NCBI GenBank assembly: GCA_029959195.1
Contig: CP114123.1
Coordinates: 2,232,001 to 2,296,000 of the forward strand
Direction: 5' to 3'
DNA: 64,000 bases
DNA from: Dictyophora rubrovolvata
Lineage: Eukaryota; Basidiomycota; Agaricomycetes; Phallales; Phallaceae
Of this stretch, positions 1-11,052 are shown piece after piece. The notes beneath the pieces were generated by a model. The model was not told where the DNA came from and ran no database searches. It saw only the letters and a list, made by a program, of their open reading frames with translations. The translations under genes and the position numbers were made by a program. The number at the start of each line of letters is the position of its first letter. Position 1 is the stretch's first letter.

Positions 1-346
1 CGGACTTTCATCAACTCAACCCGACTCGGATGTTGCGGCATTGGGCACTGATCAATCAAGACTGACATGTGCTGGCAGCCAGGCTCTCAGATTCAGAAAG
101 TTCGCATGCCTGAAAGAGTTTCAAAATCGTGGTATCGGTTCTGAACTATTTCGTCTCGTGCTTGATTATGCCAAGAATAATTCCGCGACGACGACTCCTC
201 AGACAACTCATCATACGCCTAGGATGGTTTGGTGCGCTGCTAGGAGCAGTGCTAAAGATTGGTATATAAAACGTGGAATGAAGGTTTATGGAGATGCTTA
301 CTTCAAGAACGACATTGAGTATGTCATTATGGGTATTATCATTTAG
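1..346 (+). CDS. GNAT-family N-acetyltransferase, C-terminal part (5' end outside window)
   Basis: The reading frame is open from base 2 to a stop at 346, so the gene enters the window from the left. The segment FQNRGIGSELF matches motif A of the GNAT fold (Q/R-x-x-G-x-G/A), which binds the acetyl-CoA pyrophosphate, and it is preceded by a beta-strand-like stretch (RFRKFACLKE). Later residues (SAKDWYIKRGMKVYGDAYFKNDIEYVIM) fit the usual motif B end, where a short helix 'A..wY.k.GF' is followed by a beta strand. The family transfers acetyl groups from acetyl-CoA to amines; the substrate cannot be told from this fragment. The middle (about 180-235) is rich in Thr and may hide a small intron or an insertion. 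Confident in the fold, not in the function. Confidence 0.65.
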   Translation, partial: GLSSTQPDSDVAALGTDQSRLTCAGSQALRFRKFACLKEFQNRGIGSELFRLVLDYAKNNSATTTPQTTHHTPRMVWCAARSSAKDWYIKRGMKVYGDAYFKNDIEYVIMGIII

Positions 347-823
347 ATCGTTTGGATCCGGAACACTGTTTTGTACAAGTTTAACAATGTCAAATGGTGG
401 GCTGCCAGCGCGCAGTTGGACGTCGGATGTAGCCAAACTCGTGATTATACCGTATATTATGCTTTTTAAAAATAACTGCCTTAGAGTGAAATAGAACCGA
501 TATAAATAAATCACACCAAGTTTTAACGTGCAAAGCAAAGTAATTATATTCGGAAAAGGCAACACCAATGAGTTTACATATGTCTACACTGACAAGAAGT
601 ATGAGTAAAAAAAAAGAAAAACAACCCCGAAGCATACTATTATTAGTCAACAATGAAAAGAAAAGAAGAATAAAAAACTAATTGAGCAGAGTTTTGATTA
701 CCGTACGGACACGGTCCCACATGCCTGTACGCGCTTGCACTAGCCTACAAGCCCATGTACGAGCTTGAATTCCACGTGTTTTGGTGATCAACCACATGAC
801 CAAACACTCCAACTCTACATCGG
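347..823. other. Intergenic, between two convergent gene ends
   Basis: This AT-rich stretch lies between the stop codon of the acetyltransferase gene and the stop codon of the minus-strand JmjC-like gene, so it should hold the two 3' untranslated regions. Short overlapping reading frames on both strands have no family character. Nothing else is visible. Confidence 0.5.
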
Positions 824-3805
824 TCACTGTAACAAACAGATTTTTTTTCCAGGGTCAAGTCGAAATAAAGAAAGACAGAGTAGAATTTTACCATGGTACA
901 ACATGCCCATCTCGGGGTCCAAGTTGGGCAATGATAACATAGTGCAGTGAATAAAACGCGCAAGCTGCAATAAGACTGTATCCAACTCCTCACAGCTGCT
1001 GCTCAAACCTTTGAACAGTCGATGAAAGTCAAACAGAGTCACAAATCGTCCATGAAAGATGACAGACTCCGTCAACGTAATCGTCGTAAACGGCGTATTG
1101 GCACGTAGAACCCTATAGATCATTACAATTAACTCGCCGTAAAACATACAAATTGAATCACTTACAAAGTATCACCAGCTTTAAGAAGACAGGGCAATAC
1201 TTTTTCTTCTTCATCTGCTATAATCCATAATTGAGCGCCTACAACTACACGAACCCATGTTGGAAATATGAAGCCACGAGAATTGACGTGACGGTCTGGA
1301 GGTGTAGTAATATAAATAACTTTAGCTCGATTATCGAATCCGACTTCACGCGAAACGTCGATTTTCCTACTCATTGTGTTCACCGTAAGGGCGCTGAATA
1401 CAAAATTGAAAAATATGTACACATGTACATACCAAAGACATTTAGGAGAAGGGTGAATGACTGCAAGTTCGGCCCGGCAGTCTAGTCGAACATTGATAGA
1501 ACAGGATAAGAGGTCTGCAAAAGATCCAACACGCTCTTTACAAGCACGATGGTCTACAAATCAAGTTTTCAAACAAAACAAAAAAAAGAATTTGATTTTT
1601 TATGATTGATACGTTACCTTGAATAGCGATTGGGTCCACCAAACTAACACCCATTGATCGTATGACATTAGCAGTTGAAACCTGCTCATTAAGAGCATTA
1701 GAGACAAAATGAAGATGGGATTTGGTAAACACTCGGCGCTGCTCGGCTACAGAGAGTCCTTCAAATCCGAGCATCGTATCGACGTATAACGCGGGGTCCA
1801 CATCGAACTCGGGCGGGTGATGATCTCCACATACGTCAAGTGTCTGAAGGAGAGCATCCAGCTCGCGATAATGAAACTAGCATCGCGACATGTTAAAAGC
1901 TCGATTGAAAAAGGAAGAATAAAAGTAAATTTATTTTTTTACCATGCCTGTCGTCCATTGCAACCGCCACACTGTCTCCTCCCACTCCCACCCCGAACAG
2001 TCCCTGACCCGACGACACCAGACTCTTATCGTGTGATACCCACACTCATCCTTGAATTTAACAATCAGTCGCAATTAGGCATAAGAATATGGGAGTGCAT
2101 ACATATGACTGCATATCAGATATATTAGAACGCAGTCCTGCTTCGTCAAAATCGCCTCTTTTATACATTTCCATAAAGGAAACGAGATCGTGCTGCATTT
2201 GTTGATCAGATGTTGAGAACATTTTATCTTCCTCTCCGTGGGCTTGTTCTTGTTCTTCCTCTTCTTCGCTGTCGATCCGAGGACGTTTACAAGGTGGACG
2301 ACACAAGATCGGAGATGACGGTTCGTGGTCTATCACACTGTCTTCTTCTCGAGTATCAACGTCCGAGTCGACACTGGGAACGTCACCTGCAGTTACAGAG
2401 GATGAACATGCGGCTTCGCGCAACTGCGGTACATCCTTCTTCGTTCCACGATTACAGCCCCTTCCACCAACATTACCCCTCTCTTTCCCTGTACTCCTTC
2501 CACGATCACCACTGCTAGGGATTGCAGTGATTTCGTGCACAGATCTTTGTAGAGAGCCAGTCTCTTGAACTTCGATATTAATCATTTCATTACCATCGTC
2601 GAGGTTCACCAGAGACTGGAATAACGAGTCGAATAATGTGTTGACTTCACTTTCCATGGTCTGAGGTATGACACTTTGGGAATTTTTGATCCAAAGTATA
2701 ATAAGATCGAAAATGGATTGGAACAGAAGCTTTTCAGTTTCCCAAATAAGTCGCGGCATGACACCGACGCGCTCGTTGATGGACTAATAATAAATTCCAG
2801 TGAACGGACCGGAATAAAAAACGTCAGGCTTACGGAAAGTAATTCCTTCGCAGAAATGCTTCGATCAGTTCGAATGAATCTCGGGTCTAGCAAGAGTACC
2901 GGTGATACTGCGATCGCTCGATACCATAATTTCCAAGACGCCAGACCCGTATGCTGGATCATGGCGTTCAATTTGTTATAATAGTCACAACTGTGGATCT
3001 TGAATTGTTTCGCGAGTCGTTCCCACATTCCTCGATCCACTTGAAAGTCCTGCAACAAAGTAAGTCATAAGAAAACGACGTGTACAAACCAAACGAGAGA
3101 ACTACACACTTGAATGAAGCAGAGGCAGGCGACCGAAGCGAAACAAAGGTTGGCAATTACTGCACTAGCTTCTGATTGCCCAGTGTACCAAGTTGCAAAC
3201 GCGAGACCAAGATAACGGTCACCATCTTCTCCAGCTGGCGTGGATGGGTGGGGTAACGATTCCTTGACGCGAATAACCGTACGAACCATTCGCGTTGTAT
3301 TGACCATCTTTTTGTAACTTCGAACGGGACTCTTATCGTTGTCGGGGTATAACCTGCGCTGATAGCAATTATCGGAAACACCAAGATCCAGTGTCCAGCA
3401 TAACCGGTCCAAGACTATGCATTTGATCAACCCGCGTAGTATGACATGCCCGTCCGAACCAAAATCTCGTTCGCCAGCCTTGTTCAGTTTTTGTTGGAGA
3501 GGGTGTTGATGAGAAACATGAAGTGCGAAAGCGTCGATACTCTCAGCTAAAGCTTCCAAAATACGCCTATGAGATTCTTCAACGGCACCGAAACGACTCT
3601 GATTGACCAGTGAATGATGGCAGTAGTCTTCACTAAAAAAAGAAAGGGTTTTAGGTGGCGTAAATATAAGAGTTTTCCAGGGATATTCTTCCCATGTCGA
3701 CGTTCGAAAAATGTGAAAACTAGGGCTGAAGTGTTGGGACGAAGAATGGCTGGACGATGGTGAGGATGGTGGTGTAATGAACGTCGAGCAAGGACTGGGT
3801 TGCAT
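824..3805 (-). CDS. Large hypothetical protein with JmjC-like C-terminal region, 7 exons
   Basis: Seven exons join in frame: 3110-3805, 2834-3049, 2103-2783, 1618-1876, 1433-1514, 1166-1393 and 824-1112, total 2451 nt, 816 residues. All six introns have GT...AG ends and are 45-226 nt. The N-terminal third is Ser/Pro-rich then helical; the middle has a Gly/Arg-rich stretch, a nuclear-localisation-like CKRPRID near residue 469 and an acidic run just after it. The last 170 residues contain TTPPDRHVNSRGFIFPTW, a strand resembling 'G.k.Wiia' (GAQLWIIADEE) and 'LKAGDTLVLRANTPF', the layout seen in JmjC/cupin-like hypothetical proteins of Agaricomycetes. The Fe-binding H-x-D...H set is not clearly complete, so demethylase or hydroxylase activity is not claimed. 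The extent of exon 7 is the least certain part: a further 3' exon is possible. Confidence 0.6.
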
Positions 3806-4089
3806 TTTGAAGGGTCCAGGAGGAGTCCCTCAAACTACGCCGTACGCAGTACGATGCCGACGCCTAAACGAGAGCGGCATCTGTCACCGACGCGAAAATG
3901 GAGCGATTATTGGATTATTCTTTTTTCTGAAACCGTCACTGGCTCAGTGCAAACTTGCATAAGAGTATGACATTGATAACATGTCCGAGAATAGCTCATC
4001 TTTATACAACCAACTGTTGCACTTCGTTACCTTTTGTAACAGCAATATGCCTATATTGAATTCGCAAATTTATTCCCCCCTCCCGTCTC

Positions 4090-4890
4090 TCTCAGCCTAA
4101 ATTCAATGAGTTCCGAATTTTCATTCGTCCTTCCAGATCTTGCCATCGGCCCAGAGTCTGGTCATCTTGTGAAGTGTTGCATCAACAGCGTGCTCTTCTG
4201 CGTAAAGACGTTGTGTTCAAGCATAAATCTGGTCCGAAATCAAGAGGCCAGGATGTGAATTCCTTGTTGCTGATTCCTTTGGCGGAGCTGAGCGCAATGA
4301 CGTGTAAAGTGTCTTGAGAGGTTGCAGTGATGGCCCAAAGCTGAGCTATGGATACAAATCCATTGTGAAATCCGATCCGATCCAGTGCGCATTGGGTAGG
4401 CGCGAATTCATTTCCATCTTCAGCAAAAGGTTGACCAAACTGATACACTGTATCGTGTCGAAGCTTTGGCCAATGCACAAAACATTTTGTCAACTGTGCA
4501 GCATTCAGGCAGGTGTTTTGTTGGGAATCCTCGTCATCTACCCATGGAAAGTCCATTAAAAACATCGGAAGTTCGGTCATCTTGCAGAATGCATCAACGA
4601 ATTCGCCGGCTAACACGGTGCTGACACGTCCCATCGACAGCTCTCTCATATTAGAAGCAGTCTCCAATATTGTCATTACGCTCAGGCTGTCCTAGGTCAC
4701 GGTATTTTCTGTAAAGCGGATCGGCAAAAACCGTTTAATATACCTTCCCCACTCGGGGTTACCCTTCAATACCGCTGCAAGTCGTCCAATATGCCATAGC
4801 TTCAAATCCCCAGATCCACTCTGGAGATCCTCATAGATGACGCACAGCGCAACTTCCCACCACGCGCGACACACCAGACTCACAGCAACG
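4090..4890 (-). pseudogene. Decayed F-box family copy (copy A)
   Basis: Two minus-strand frames, 4692-4883 and 4182-4676, match successive parts of the second exon of the neighbouring intact copy (5055-6847): the F-box end (MSLVCRAWWEVALCVIYED), the 'NPEWGRYIKRF' segment, 'LNAAQLTKCFVHWPKLR' and 'SSAKGISNKEFTSW'. An in-frame break separates them, a C-terminal stretch is missing or degraded around 4090-4180, and the N-terminal exon and first part of exon 2 are absent upstream of 4890. It is therefore a truncated relic and not an expressed F-box gene. It lies head-to-tail behind copy B, as expected from tandem duplication. Confidence 0.8.
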
Positions 4891-5054
4891 AGTGCTTTTC
4901 GCTAATTCTCGCTGTGGTCCTTATCGTGTGCTAGAATATGTCACATCCTTCAGTATCACTGGCCGTCTCTGCTCTGGCACAACTTGAATATCTTTAGTTG
5001 CATTTCGTTGCGTCATGATATACAACATATTACCATTGTAGCTTTTGTCATTCC

Positions 5055-6847
5055 CTAACGAAAATGCCACATTCCCAAATATATCCCCCTTTCTTTCGCC
5101 ACTTCTTTAGCCTTCTCAACCAGTTCCGAATTTTCAGCCGAGATCCTCAAACCCATAACAACCACAGATTTCCACTTAGTCATGTGCAACGCTTTCACAA
5201 AAGCATGCGGGTCGAATAACACTGGATCGCGAATTTTTATTTGTCCTTGCGTGCACTCGAATCGCAAAAGAGTAAGCACCGTTGCTACTGGTCCTTCTAT
5301 TTCGAGGTCAGAAAGTTTGGTCATCTTGTGGATTGTTGCGTCGATGGCGGGCTCTTCAAGTGCCCCGGAACGGGGGAAAACATTACATCCAAGAGTGAGA
5401 TTGGTTAGATTTGGTCCGAAATCAAGCAGCCAGGATGTAAGTTCCTCGTTGCTGATTCCTCTGATGTATTTGAGCACGACGATGTGTAAAGTGTCTTGAG
5501 AGGACGCAGTGATGGCCCGCAACTGAGCCATAGTTACGAGTCCATGTTCGAATTTGATCTCGTCTAATGCACAGCGGGCAGGTGTAATTGTGAGTCCCTC
5601 TAACTTGTCTCCAGCAAAGGGTCGACCAAACTGACAGACCGTAGCCTGTCGAAGTTTTGGCCAATGCGCAATACATTTTGTCAACTGCGCGGCATTCAGG
5701 TAGGTTTTTTGTTGGGAATCCTCATCGTCGGCCGACACCCGTGGAAAGTTCACAAGAAACTGGAAAAAATTTCGAAGTTCGGTCATCTTGCAAAATGCCT
5801 CGACGAATTCCCCAGCTAACACAGCGCTGACATCTCCCACCGACAACCATCTCAAATTTGAAGCGGTCTTCAATACCGTCAGTGTATCGTACCGAAGGTG
5901 AGCCTCGGCGTTCGCATTGCTGAAGCAGTACGATGAAAATCGTTTGATATGTCTCCCCCACATGGGGTTATTCTCTAATCCTGTCGCAAGTCGTCCAATA
6001 TGTAGCTGCCCCCACGATTGAGTCTCGAAATCTTCATAGATGAAACACAACGCAATTTTCCACGCACGACACACCAGACTCGCTTCAACCAGTTTTTTTC
6101 GCCCGCCATTGCATGCTAGAATAGAGAAGATGTGATACAGAATCTCTGGAGGAGGTTGAATGAAGACAGGTCGTCTCTCAGAGGGTGATAAAATCCGAAA
6201 TCCGTGTGTCGGCGGGCCCATTGGCCGCACAGGCACACACTTGCGGTAGCTTTGCTTTCGTTGGCGCCGAACTCCAACATTCCGCGTAACCAGGAAAAGA
6301 ATGCAAGACAGTGAATGCCCTGTTATACGTTTTGCATAATCGTATAATACCCTATGGGTATCTGGGGTTTGTTGTAAAGGCCCAGGTCCTGAAGTTTCTG
6401 CAGCGGCTTGAAATCTGATCTCTGCACCAGACCATGTTGCATCACTTAGGTCGACGAGTTCGAGAATGAGGGTATAAAGGGGTAGACCATTGACAGACAG
6501 AGCGTGATCATCTATCACCGTATTTGTGTTTTCTGGAGACTCTATACCAACAGGTTTTCCCGCAACCCACATATCCGGGCGCTGTGTTTGGATCTCCTGT
6601 TAGGGTGCTGTAATTAAAAACACAACCCGAGTACTTCCAAAATAATATAACTTACGGCTTTCGCAAAATTATCATCATATCCGATCTTTTTAGCAATCAC
6701 AATAACACGAACTCCGGAATAATATGCTTCTACACCTTTTTCGAGCGTGCAGTGAATGGTAAAGCGAGAAGCGCCATATTGCCGGTTAGGGCCTTCGTAT
6801 AGATAGTGGAAAGTAGAGCATGGTGAGGTTGCTGAGCCGTCTGCCAT
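5055..6847 (-). CDS. F-box domain protein, paralogue B (2 exons, 577 aa)
   Basis: Exon 1 (6656-6847, 64 codons) is joined by a GT...AG intron to exon 2 (5055-6596, 513 codons plus stop). The same two-exon plan recurs in every copy of this family in the window. Exon 1 codes for a conserved module of unknown function containing FTIHCTLEKG and VIAKKIGYDDNFAKA. The F-box lies at about residues 212-254 (PPPEILYHIF ... SLVCRAW), the Skp1-binding motif of SCF ubiquitin ligase adaptors. The long C-terminal part has leucine-rich, weakly repeated strands (LTSWLLDFGPNLTNLTL and similar) that suggest an irregular leucine-rich repeat or a substrate-binding region, but no standard LRR consensus. Protein targets are unknown. 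The copy looks intact; expression is not proven. Confidence 0.85.
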
Positions 6848-7526
6848 TCTGGAGAGTTCGAGGCAAAATTTACAGTGGCAATATACAGGTGGTTACCGGT
6901 TACCGGTTACCCAGTGCCACGGTCGGACCTCACTCTCTATCGTGATGTATAGGAGCGCGCGATGCCTTAATCAGCGTTGCTACAGCCGCAAAACAGCATC
7001 CAATCCTGGCTCCACTATCGCATCCTTAAGCATCGTTGGCTGAACATTACATGCATCACAAGCAGTCGAATTTGAGCCGAAAGCGAGCTTGAAACAAAAA
7101 GCTTTTTGTTTTGGCAGTGTCTTGACGACAGAACACTCCGTCGTTGAAGTATTCCACGTCGTGGTACGAGACACTGGCTAGTATGTATATCGTGGCCAGA
7201 GCATGTTTAGTAAGCGAGCGCGTCTGTGAGTGTGACGGCGTGATTTTTTCACCTCGCACAGCACTGCACATTGCACAATGCAACAACCTGCCAGTGAATC
7301 ATACATGATCTTTGAATATTATCCCCGTTTCGTAATCCATTATTCAAAAAACTCTTTGGGACCATTCGGAAATACTGGTGGTCTTGTTGATGAAGTCGCT
7401 ACCTTCAAACCCGATTACCGAAGCCTGCTAACTGCCATTCACAACGGCTGACACAAAAGCTCGTGAATAGGCAAGAGGTTTGAAATACATCATCATCATT
7501 ATCACTCATGCAACCCATGCAATTCT
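6848..7526. other. Upstream region of copy B
   Basis: This gap separates the F-box start codon from the 3' end of the dead monooxygenase gene. It holds a 7-bp unit, ggttacc, repeated three times in tandem (6891-6911), the family-wide conserved block listed separately, and a further stretch to about 7190 that is similar to sequence upstream of copies D and G. No coding region is supported. Confidence 0.5.
6981..7060 (-). promoter_or_regulatory. Conserved upstream block of the F-box family (copy B)
   Basis: Read on the minus strand, this stretch runs TGATGCATGTAATGTTCAGCC ... TTAAGGATGCGAT ... CAGGATTGGATGCTG. The same order of words lies 5' of copies D, G and H, and the final CAGGATTGGATGCT word also lies about 60 bp before the start of E and F. 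It is about 130 bp from the start codon here. It may be a shared promoter or 5' untranslated element, or simply sequence that was duplicated with the genes. Confidence 0.5.
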
Positions 7527-9033
7527 TTACTCTTTCGAATCAATAAAGTTGAACCCAGGATATCTGTTCGCCGCACATTCACCAGTGAGCTTCGTGTATC
7601 AAGGAAGTCCTCCGGCAAAGTTCAGCGCTTCTATATTCTTGCCTGGTATATTTGCACCGGTATACCGGGATTTCGCACGTGTCCACAACCATTTACTTCC
7701 TCTGTCCATTTCTTTTCGGCATCCAATTTCGCCTCTATTCTGGTTCTTCCTTGGTCACGCATAGCTTTCAAGCAAGCTATGATCCAATCTGATTGGAGTT
7801 CCTGTAAAATGGGGTACGCTCAACCATGTGTTATCAGAGAAAAGTTCAAGTATATGACTTACTCCGCAAGTAGGACCATTGCTGAAAGCGGTAGGCAAAA
7901 GTATGTTCTTTCCCTTTGCTCGTCCTGACACCTGCTTCTGTTATTTCGCTAATGGGAGTTTCGTTTAAATCGACTAGCATTACGTTAGGCTGATTGAACA
8001 CGTCATAGAAGTTCTGTTCTAGTAGGGAAGGACGTTTGACACCGAAAGGATGGGGCGGGATCTCCGGAGCAAGTTTCGCCTGCAGTTTCGGGCCCTTCAA
8101 CCGAGGAATAACTTTGGCTCTCCAAAAACTATATATCTCGGTATTAGCCTCCTCGCATGTAAACATATCAAGAAACCCCGCCAGCCAATAAGACCGTGAC
8201 AGTCCACCTCTCTGCCAGAGACCTTCAAGCATCGCCGTCCGTTCCTCCTCCAGTGGGTAATTCGAGGAACTTGTCATAATACATATCATATTCGAACCCC
8301 GAAAAAGTGGTAGTCCTATTTTTGAACAAATCTGGGTAAGTTTCGTCTGCGTATCGACGTCTAATTTTTGCTGCATCATCGCAAACGCCGTATTTGGAGT
8401 TCGCTGGAAAACGGTTAGGTGTGCGCATACCGGGGCGGCTTCTTGAACGACTTGTACCCCCGTCGCACCTGTTCCGATGACTCCAATATGCAACCCTGTC
8501 ATATCAACACCATCCTTGGGCCAGTGGTATGTATGGTGTACGACACCCTTGAAAGTTTCGAGTCCTTTGAAAGGAGGTGTATACGGCTTAGAAGCGAACC
8601 CTGCGCAGAGAATCATGATACGGGGACGAGCTACGACTCCATTCTCGGTCGAGACGATCCATCGATCGAGCTTGGTATCGAATCGGGCACCAGTCATACG
8701 TGTATTGAACAAAATATCCTTGCTAAGGTCGAGTTTCTTGTCAGCATAATCGAAGTACCGAACAACCTCATCACGCCCAGGAAACTGCTCTGTCCAAGTC
8801 CAATCCTTCCACAACCTTTCAATTGATAGCTGATATACGGAAAAATCAGAGTCGGTGCGAGCGCCAGGGTAGCAATTCCAGTGCCATGTTCCACCAAGTC
8901 CGCTTCCCGCCTCGAATATCTTGACGGAAAATCCGGAGTTACGTAGTACATACAAGTTGTAGATACCCGAAAAACCTGCCCCGACTACGAGGACGTCGAT
9001 GTCGGGAATGGGAAGTTTTAGATCTTAAGTCAT
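7527..9033 (-). pseudogene. Baeyer-Villiger-type flavin monooxygenase pseudogene
   Basis: This is a close copy of the intact gene at 14155-15882 and ends with the same C-terminal region. The ATG at 9031-9033 is followed by a TAA at codon 3 where the intact copy has CAA. Two compensating frame changes surround the segment at about 8250-8350, roughly 80 codons are missing just before the intron position (about 7870-7900), and another small deletion lies near 7690. Motifs of the family are still readable: the dinucleotide-binding G-x-G-x-x-G (GAGFSG) upstream of 8955 and the FKGVVHHTYHWP signature. The intron at about 7803-7860 sits exactly where the intact copy has one. It is best read as the dead half of a tandem duplication of the F-box + monooxygenase unit. 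Confidence 0.88.
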
Positions 9034-9080
9034 AATTGATTATGGATGCGTCTTTAAAGATCGTTGCCGTTTGCTCCGTA

Positions 9081-9100
9081 GGATTGACGTTTCTTATATA
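9081..9100 (-). promoter_or_regulatory. TATA box and ACGTCA element of the dead monooxygenase gene
   Basis: On the minus strand the sequence TATATAAGAAACGTCAATCC lies about 50-70 bp before the ATG. The intact paralogue has TATATAAGAGACGTCAGTCC at the same distance. The shared TATATAAG is a good TATA box and ACGTCA is a CRE-like word; the second role is inference. Confidence 0.55.
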
Positions 9101-9619
9101 TTATGTAGGATCCATGTTATGATCACCTCAACCAGATTAATTGTTAAATGAATGACATGTGTCCAATAAAAAGGCCTATGCATCACGAAAGGCGCAGACA
9201 GTTCCTTTTCCGCAAATTGATAAGGAAATGGTTAATCTCGGTAGATATTGAGCTGGTTATGGTTCAGTGTTCCGGAGACTGAAACCTTTCTTTCATATCA
9301 CCGTCTGGTCTCTGGACATTCATCTGTAGCCAAATGCCAGCCTGAGCCCCATCCAACAAGTGCAGGAGGCACAGAAATAGACGGAGGAGAGAATTTAAAT
9401 GCTCATGAAGGGATATTATGTTGATGAGTTTGCCCACGCAAAATCGTGTCAATTTACACTGCTCGATCCAGATACAATATTATAATAATAAATACACTGA
9501 CGGTTATTACTGCGTCTTTTTAATAAAACCGGTTCCAAACGGACCGGACCAAGATTTATCACTATCTTGACCCACATTCAAGTTGGCTAGAATACGACGT
9601 AGCATACTTTGCGTACTGA
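9101..9619. other. Intergenic, no gene seen
   Basis: Upstream of the dead monooxygenase gene. A minus-strand frame of 62 codons at 9264-9452 has no recognisable features. Short AT-rich runs (near 9475-9500) are the only texture. Confidence 0.4.
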
Positions 9620-9895
9620 TATCACCTCATTTGTGTTTCTGGAGGCTCTATCTCAACCAGGTTTCCTGTAACCCACATGCCAAACCGGGCAGTGTGTTTG
9701 GATCTCCTGTTAGGGTACTGTAATAATCAAAGACACAACCCGAGTACTTCCAAAACGATATACTTACGGCTTTCGCGATCTTATCATCATATCCGATCTT
9801 TTTAACAATCACGATAATACGAACTTTGGAATAATATGCTTCTACGCTTTTTTTTTCGAGGGTGCAGTAAATTTGTCACAAAAATCGAAATTGCC
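9620..9895 (-). pseudogene. F-box family fragment: exon 1 end, intron and start of exon 2
   Basis: On the minus strand this stretch aligns with the end of exon 1, the intron and the first codons of exon 2 of copies B and D (for example the words for VIVKKIGYDD, the splice donor region 'acttacggctttcgc' and the 'gatctcctgttagggt' acceptor region). The 5' part is cut off by the palindromic element beginning near 9904. No open frame survives. Confidence 0.75.
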
Positions 9896-9903
9896 TTTTT
9901 AGC

Positions 9904-9995
9904 TTCATAAACTAATCGAAGCTCTGAAAAACGGTTTATAAATGGTTGATAAACTGTTTTTAAACCATTTTTTGGAGCCTTGGTTAGTTTATAAA
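9904..9995. repeat. 92-bp imperfect palindrome, foldback/MITE-like element
   Basis: The sequence beginning ttcataaactaatcgaagct and ending with aaggttagtttataaa-like words is nearly its own reverse complement: the two 46-bp arms match at roughly 35 of 46 positions by eye, with most mismatches being transitions that would form G-U pairs in RNA. It sits inside a decayed F-box copy that is colinear with its relatives on both sides, so it behaves like an insertion. The shape fits a foldback or palindromic miniature transposon with no coding capacity. Family, target duplication and exact ends are not determined. Confidence 0.65.
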
Positions 9996-10019
9996 TTCCG
10001 ACATCCTTAAAACCTCAAC

Positions 10020-10440
10020 GTCTCAACGTTCAACATCCACGATGTCCCACTTAGTCGCATTATGCAACGCTTTCGCCAAAGCATGTGGGTCCGATATAAC
10101 ATGATCATGAATTGTTATTTGTCCTTCCGGTTCTTACATGGGCTCGAATCACAACATGCAAGAGAGTAAGTACCGTTGCCTTGTCAGGCATTGCTGGCGC
10201 ATCGAATTTGAAGTAAAAGAGGTCCGGTCCGAGTCATCTTGTGAATTGCTGCATCAACTTTGAACGGGATCGTGCTCTTCTGCCCCGGAATGAGTGAAGA
10301 CATTTTTCGCAAACTCATCACCAAGTCCTATCTTTTTTGCGAACACAACAACACGAACGCCAGAATAATATGCCTCTGGACCCTTTTCGAGAGTGCAAAG
10401 GATGGTAAAGGGTGAAGCTTGAAGTGTCATGACTCGACTT
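10020..10440 (-). pseudogene. F-box family fragment: C-terminal end fused to exon 1 remnant
   Basis: Positions 10020-10300 align with the C-terminal codons of the family (words for 'TIHDHV.SDPHALAKALHNATKWDIVDV' read on the minus strand), while 10300-10440 align with exon 1 (words around the codons for GPEAYYSGVRVVV and FTILCTLEKG). The whole middle, including the F-box, is missing. It is an internally deleted copy separate from the fragment at 9620-9895. Confidence 0.7.
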
Positions 10441-11052
10441 CTGTCGTTTGGGGGGTCGAGCTACAGAAAACAAAGGGAATAGTTATATGGGAGATCAGTG
10501 CGGCAGCGTGTTCTCAACATAATGTAGCAGCCTCAGCATGCATTTGACCGTGACGGTGTCCCCAGCAATCTGAATTAGCGCTACGTAGCTAACGCGTCCA
10601 ATCAGGAATATGTCATATGCTCCATAAATTTGACTATTTGTCAAAAAAAGAGGGTTTATTAGGTCATTAGTCATGGCGCAATTTTCATGCTGGAGAGAAA
10701 TTGTCGAAAGACGCTATTTATACTACTCGATCGAGTGGTCAGCTCGCGGAGGATTAACAAAATATGTACAAATTCTGAATCATGCTTCATTAAAGAGTGT
10801 AAAATTGATGATTGTGATTGGATAGCACAATATTAATGGCGAATTTTTTAGAGATTGGATGGTATTTCGTTGAAAAACGTTGACGTGAAAGGTTCTGAAG
10901 ACTCCAAAGTTCAAATAATGCCAAACAAGATATGTGTTCACCACGTAATTTGAAGTGTTTACCTTAAACCCTTTAGTCGAATTTCATTACCTCGTGATAT
11001 ACAATATATTACCATAGTTTTGGTCATTTTCTAACAGAACCATGGCCTATTA
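10441..11052. other. Intergenic, no gene seen
   Basis: Between a decayed fragment and the 3' end of copy D. The last 70 bases before 11053 (ggtaatatattgtatatcacg read on the minus strand) match the 3' flanks of copies B and F, so this is probably the 3' untranslated region of copy D. Confidence 0.45.

Noticed and set aside
8419-8826. 135-codon plus-strand frame
   Set aside because: Antisense of the monooxygenase pseudogene; the equivalent antisense frame in the intact copy is not conserved.
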